DNA of 64,000 bases from Candidatus Colivivens caballi (GTDB taxonomy: Bacteria; Bacteroidota; Bacteroidia; Bacteroidales; Bacteroidaceae). Below, piece by piece: positions 60,361 through 64,000 of the stretch; position 1 is the first letter of the stretch, and every line of letters begins with the position of its first letter. The notes below the pieces were generated by a model. The model was not told where the DNA came from, made no database searches, and saw only the letters and a list, made by a program, of their open reading frames with translations. The stretch lies in NCBI GenBank assembly GCA_018065565.1, contig JAGHSZ010000020.1, positions 1-64,000 on the forward strand, in the 5' to 3' direction. The position numbers were made by a program, and so were the translations under genes.

Positions 60361-61806
60361 TTACTTCACATGAATGCCTTGGGCATTATAGGTCTTGTCG
60401 TTGTGGTGTATGAGTAACTTGCCATTGCGAAGAGTCTTTGTGGCAGGGCGACTGGATGAAGGAGCCGAGGTGATGTCGGTAGGCGTGAACTTAGGTTCCA
60501 GTCCGATGATGGCATCTATGCAAAGAGAGAAATTGGTTTTCTGTCCTTCCGGTATCAGGCTGGTGAGGAGGCAGTAGTTGTTGCCGCTGCCATTCCATCC
60601 CCAGTTGAAGTGGAAATAGCCGCGCTCGTCCCTTCCGTCACAGACGAACTGGTGTCCGTCGTTTTTGTCCTCTCCTCCCACAATGATGGGGCGTCCGGCT
60701 TCCAGATCTGCATTGAAAAAGTCGGCGAGCTGGTCTTTGGTGACATTCCACTCCGATGTGTGGGCATGACTCGGAAATGTTCCGTAGCAGGTGTATTCCT
60801 CTTCTGAAAGGGTGGAGACGAACTTGTCGTAGCGATAGTCGAAATGTTCCTCCAAACCTGCTGCCATGTAATCTGTATAGGTGCCGCTTCCACCTGCTTC
60901 TGCAATGTCATATACCATTTCGCTTGCAATGCCCAGATGATAGAGCAGAGTGGCTACTGCCGTTTTCTGCTCCGGAGTGGTTTCCACGCCCAAGTAGGTT
61001 GGCAGCATATTGTTCCAGTCGTAGTGGGTGTTCTGGAAGTCGGCTGTGAGTTCAACAAATTCGTTTTGTAATATACTTGATTCGTTGCTGGGACGTATGT
61101 CTTGCCAGTAGATAGTTTTCTGCCCTATGCCCTGTTCGGGATAGCGCCATTTGGCAAGTACCATACCGGCAGCCGTGGCAACACACCCAGTAGCACATTG
61201 TTCGCCAGTGAGATAGTTAGTGGGGCAAAGGCTGTTGTAGGGTTCCAGCTGATGCCAGTTGATGGCTTCGCCACGGTCGTTGACGAGTAATGGGGCGATA
61301 GGGGAGGTTTTGGAGTCTGTACGAACGGTATAGTTTTTTTGCTGTTGTACGGCAGAGAGTTCCTCTTGTAGCATGTTGAGCCAGAAGGCAAAGCCGGGAT
61401 TGAGTCGGTCGGCACAAAAAGTGTCTTTATCGGAATAGACGAGTATGTCGGGGGTGCCGTCAATGGCTGAGACGATGGCATAACCTCCATCTGCCTGATT
61501 GAATACATAGAAGGCTACAATGGGAGTGACAGCTTCGCTATCTTCTTGCAGTATATACCGTGTATGGGCAAGGCTGAGGGCTGTGGACTTATGTGTCCGT
61601 GTTCCTTTGACTGTGTCGGATGTGCTGGGCAGACTGTTCAGGAAGCGGGCGGCTATGTCGGCTGCCTGCTGCTGGCTGCGTGCTGCCATATTCAACGAGG
61701 AGGCGATGAACGCAAAAACTAATAGGATATACTTGTATGAGTGTTGTAGAATGTCAGAGCTTTGCGCATCCATTCCACCAGTTTCAGTGTCAATTTTCTT
61801 GTCCAT
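60361..61806 (-). CDS. C10 (streptopain-type) cysteine peptidase
   Basis: This 481-residue protein has an N-terminal region with an internal hydrophobic segment (YKYILLVFAFIASSLNMAA, about residues 26-44) and a Spi-like prodomain with GGYAIVSAIDGTPDILVYSD. The catalytic domain has EQCATGCVATAAGMVLAKWRYP (catalytic Cys) and NDGHQFVCDGRDERGYFHFNWGWNG (catalytic His and Trp region). Streptopain-type proteases of Prevotella and Bacteroides are secreted and act on host or environmental proteins. It starts 3 bp after the small acidic ORF, indicating an operon with the two upstream genes. Confidence 0.9.
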   Translation of the reverse strand: MDKKIDTETGGMDAQSSDILQHSYKYILLVFAFIASSLNMAARSQQQAADIAARFLNSLPSTSDTVKGTRTHKSTALSLAHTRYILQEDSEAVTPIVAFYVFNQADGGYAIVSAIDGTPDILVYSDKDTFCADRLNPGFAFWLNMLQEELSAVQQQKNYTVRTDSKTSPIAPLLVNDRGEAINWHQLEPYNSLCPTNYLTGEQCATGCVATAAGMVLAKWRYPEQGIGQKTIYWQDIRPSNESSILQNEFVELTADFQNTHYDWNNMLPTYLGVETTPEQKTAVATLLYHLGIASEMVYDIAEAGGSGTYTDYMAAGLEEHFDYRYDKFVSTLSEEEYTCYGTFPSHAHTSEWNVTKDQLADFFNADLEAGRPIIVGGEDKNDGHQFVCDGRDERGYFHFNWGWNGSGNNYCLLTSLIPEGQKTNFSLCIDAIIGLEPKFTPTDITSAPSSSRPATKTLRNGKLLIHHNDKTYNAQGIHVK

Positions 61807-61808
61807 AT

Positions 61809-61973
61809 TTAATAATCATTGTCAGCATCTCTCGATTCATTATCTCTGTCATATACATTGTTGCCTGTTTCGTATGAATCAGACTCCTCTCGCTCTTCTC
61901 TTTCAATGTCTTCTGCAACATCTTCAAGAACATTCCATGCTAAAAAATCTGTTAGTGACATAGGATGTGACAT
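61809..61973 (-). CDS. Small acidic protein (54 residues) upstream of the C10 peptidase
   Basis: From ATG 61973 (an alternative ATG lies at 61961) the frame runs 54 codons to TAA at 61809, three bases before the protease start. The protein begins MSHPMSLTDFLAWNVLEDVAED and is then very acidic (EREEREESDSYET...). Composition and tight spacing to the next gene suggest it is translated. No family is recognised. A role as chaperone or inhibitor for the protease is possible, since C10 proteases often have co-encoded inhibitors, but that is inference. Confidence 0.6.
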   Translation of the reverse strand: MSHPMSLTDFLAWNVLEDVAEDIEREEREESDSYETGNNVYDRDNESRDADNDY

Positions 61974-61992
61974 TTATTTTGTCAAAAACATA

Positions 61993-62790
61993 TTACTTGT
62001 GTAACTTTGCTTTTTTCAGACGATCATTACGAGGAACAAGAAACTCTGCCCAATATGAATACAATAAAGTGTATGGAATTAATATTAAAGGTATCGTGAA
62101 CATATACCATTTGTTGTTGGATGTCACTTCTTCTATACCTTCCTTACATAATACTAAAATGAAAAGACATATTGACGCTGCAAGGCATAGAAGGAATGAA
62201 ATGGTAAATGTGTGGAAAAACCATATCTTCAATGAAGAGTAGGCACATTTGTGACTGTTGTCAAAGGAGGCCTTGACTGTCTGAATTATGGTCATTCTGT
62301 CGGCATCATAATAGCGGTTGGAATATAGTGCCGGGTCGGTTAGTGGGTATGGTTGCTTTGGAATGTATGTAACCGTGGCTGGTGATTGGTTTTCATGTTC
62401 TTCGGCTACGGCATAAGTGTCATCGTATGGGTCAAATATTCCAAGGTCGTACTTTTCTGCCAATTGAATAACCATGTCGTTTGCTTCTTTTCCATGAGCA
62501 GAACCAAACTGTATGTAAACAAGCCCGTCGGTTATGGCATAATCTGCCCACCAATCGTCAAAGTCCTCCATCTGTTCTTCTTCGGGCAGAGCATCCCTTC
62601 CGTTGCCAGCAGGAAAGACCTTGATAAGTTCTCGGTAGGCTTTTTCCAAATTGGGATTTGACACAATGGAAATATCATCGTAGATGCCGTCTTGAACATT
62701 GTAATCCGTTTGCTGGTGAAGCCATTCTGCCAATTCTTCCTTCTTTTGCGGAGCTTTTGACTTGTCGTATAAACCTATATAGAATGACAT
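61993..62790 (-). CDS. Putative membrane protein of unknown function
   Basis: This 265-residue protein has a hydrophilic N-terminal domain (MSFYIGLYDKSKAPQKKEELAEWL..., about 1-180, with YAITDGLVYIQFGSAHGKEANDMVIQLAEKYDLGIFDPYDD). Two C-terminal hydrophobic segments (FHTFTISFLLCLAASICLFILVL and WYMFTIPLILIPYTLLYSYWA) follow. The N-terminal part looks like a small immunity- or Suf/Imm-type fold common in Bacteroidota; unproven. It lies 19 bp upstream of the small acidic ORF, so probably first gene of that operon. Confidence 0.7.
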   Translation of the reverse strand: MSFYIGLYDKSKAPQKKEELAEWLHQQTDYNVQDGIYDDISIVSNPNLEKAYRELIKVFPAGNGRDALPEEEQMEDFDDWWADYAITDGLVYIQFGSAHGKEANDMVIQLAEKYDLGIFDPYDDTYAVAEEHENQSPATVTYIPKQPYPLTDPALYSNRYYDADRMTIIQTVKASFDNSHKCAYSSLKIWFFHTFTISFLLCLAASICLFILVLCKEGIEEVTSNNKWYMFTIPLILIPYTLLYSYWAEFLVPRNDRLKKAKLHK

Positions 62791-63516
62791 AGTATTAATC
62801 CTTTCCGCAACACTAATGTTCTTAATACTGTTTAATATTCAGAGCAACATAAAGTTGCCCAGGGTTTGCCATGTCAGATGTTTCACTTAACTTAGTGTTG
62901 CGATTAGAAATCAAGCGATAATCATAACATGACCTGGCAAAGGTACAAATAAAATCTGAGAACTCATTCCTTTTGGAGGTATATTTATTGCAAGTACATA
63001 TTATTCTCTCCAACTCTCACCACACTCCATACATTCACAAGTTCTTCAATTGTAATGTTCAACATCCTCCGAACCACAGTTGGGGGCATTGTCCTGTTTG
63101 TTTCATATCGTAATTTGGTTGGTCGTTGCAAAGGTTGTAAGAAACGGGGAGATTGCAAAGGGAATAGGGATAATAACTACACACTTCTATGTACCATTAA
63201 TTAAGTGAGATGATATGCTACCGGTACAAGTGGAGAATAATCTGCAACTACCATTGTTTGGATGTTCCTTAGAGAACTCGCATGTTCTTATATTATGTGG
63301 TATACTTCGGTATTGTTATTAGCAGTATTAAGGAAAGGTAGTTCCGACGGGGTATCCAATCTCTTGACTCTCCCTTTACGTCCAAAACGGTTTCGGACAA
63401 TCCCTTTCCAATGATAAATATTGTGCATAAAAAAGCATCATCTTTGTCACTACTGTGAACATTGGCAGAACCTTGATCGGTATATTGCATAGCACAGTCT
63501 TTATGAATAAACAAAA
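62791..63516. other. About 725-bp gene-free region
   Basis: No gene with family support, promoter or repeat was seen. Two minus-strand ORFs (63 and 76 codons) here look like chance. The right end carries a hairpin. Confidence 0.4.
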
Positions 63517-63544
63517 TCACCACCCCCCTTATAGGAAGTGGTGA
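63517..63544 (-). terminator. Terminator of the partial repeat-protein gene
   Basis: A 7-bp stem (TCACCAC 63517-63523 with GTGGTGA 63538-63544) is followed on the minus strand by ATTTTGTTTATT. It lies about 37 bp beyond the 63581 stop. Confidence 0.65.
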
Positions 63545-63580
63545 AATGATGGATACTGAATTACCCTTGAATCTGGAAAG

Positions 63581-64000
63581 TTATGCTTGTATGAGTTGGC
63601 ATGTCATTTTTTCAAGTTCCTCTGCACGACTATCCGAAATTCCATTTACTTCTTTGATTTTCTGCAGGAATCATCGGTCGCGATCCGATATTGAACCACT
63701 TCTCACCATTTCTTTGTACTCGTCAATATATTCCTGTTCTTTAGGAGAAAGGTGTATTTGTTGCTTGGCCAATAATTCCAGCTCCAATGCCCTCTGTTCA
63801 CTGATACCGTTTGCAACTCTTATTTTTGCCAAAAAACGAGTGTCACGCTCTGAAACCTCACCACTATTAATAATCTCGTAAAACTCGTTAAAATACTCCA
63901 TATCTCCCTCTGACATAGAACTGATTAATATTTGTTGTGGGGAATTTATGTTGTCTTCATTATTTGGGCTTTCTGGCTCTTTTGATTCTGGCATGAATCG
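63581..64000 (-). pseudogene. Helical repeat protein, 5' cut by window, with in-frame TGA
   Basis: The frame is open to the right edge and ends at TAA 63581-63583, but has a TGA at 63671-63673. The translation holds two about 50-residue repeats. Repeat 1 contains SGEVSERDTRFLAKIRVANGISEQRALELELLAKQ. Repeat 2 reads SGSISDRDR, then TGA, then FLQKIKEVNGISDSRAEELEKM. The TGA replaces an Arg (CGA or AGA) by one base change. The C-terminal 30 residues would be lost if TGA acts as stop. The N-terminus and function lie outside the window. Confidence 0.62.

Noticed and set aside
62822-63013. 63-codon minus-strand ORF
   Set aside because: No promoter or family; low coding character.
63293-63523. 76-codon minus-strand ORF, briefly considered a transposase relic
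   Set aside because: I could not identify any transposase motif and it overlaps the terminator of the downstream repeat protein.

Overview
The window looks like chromosomal DNA of a Bacteroidales bacterium, most likely a Prevotella-type member of the Prevotellaceae. Support comes from repeated TAnnTTTG promoter motifs close upstream of starts, almost no Shine-Dalgarno sequences, a 286-residue RpoD of the Bacteroidota type, and families typical of the order: a DUF3078 outer-membrane protein, C10 and C11 cysteine peptidases, TonB-like energy-transducer proteins, unsaturated-uronyl hydrolases and MutS2. No rRNA, tRNA, CRISPR array or intact insertion sequence was seen. The taxonomic call is inference.

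Layout. 1-2.6 kb: the cut end of an HNH plus McrB-like restriction locus and a small XRE regulator. 3.4-5.1 kb: a minus-strand run cdd, UDG-family glycosylase, vsr. 5.3-17.6 kb: a LysM glucosaminidase, rarA-mutS2, a TPM protein with LemA, galM-galK, folC and grpE-dnaJ. 18.3-19.2 kb: an AbiE-type toxin-antitoxin pair. 19.3-25 kb: an operon of a GT2/DUF4922 fusion, a SpoIID-like protein and an AmpG-like transporter, then nth. 25.1-29.7 kb: rpoD, a small secreted protein, and a compact cluster of C11 peptidase, HPr-kinase-like protein, S24/S26-type peptidase and PqqD-like protein that resembles an orphan peptide-maturation system. 29.9-39.5 kb: thiL, a purine nucleoside phosphorylase, lpxK, sppA, a GH105-type hydrolase, cca and a TonB-like protein. 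39.8-46 kb: a one-piece TPR-membrane-HTH regulator, a second TonB-like protein, broken XRE paralogues and an AAA/PD-(D/E)XK ATPase. 46.8-59.3 kb: a DjlA-like co-chaperone, a beta-helix lipoprotein, a second GH105-type enzyme, DMP19 and DUF3078 proteins, a BASS transporter, uvrB, and a LacI regulator divergent from kdgK-eda. 59.6-64 kb: a lipoprotein, a C10 peptidase operon with a 54-residue acidic ORF, and a repeat protein cut by the window edge.

Two points stand out. First, three long spacers (about 3.0-3.2, 17.7-18.05 and 46.3-46.5 kb) carry the same composite array of short dyad-symmetric motifs whose centres lie almost exactly 22 bp apart, with a conserved core of four GGTGTACACC-type palindromes. 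Several other spacers carry unrelated arrays with periods of 7, 21, 22 or 55 bp. Second, the C11/HPrK-like/S24/PqqD cluster has recognition, kinase and protease parts of a RiPP-like pathway but no recognisable precursor or cyclase.

Metabolic logic: the two uronyl hydrolases and the kdgK-eda pair fit use of pectin-like or other uronic-acid polysaccharides, with the LacI protein as the probable local regulator.
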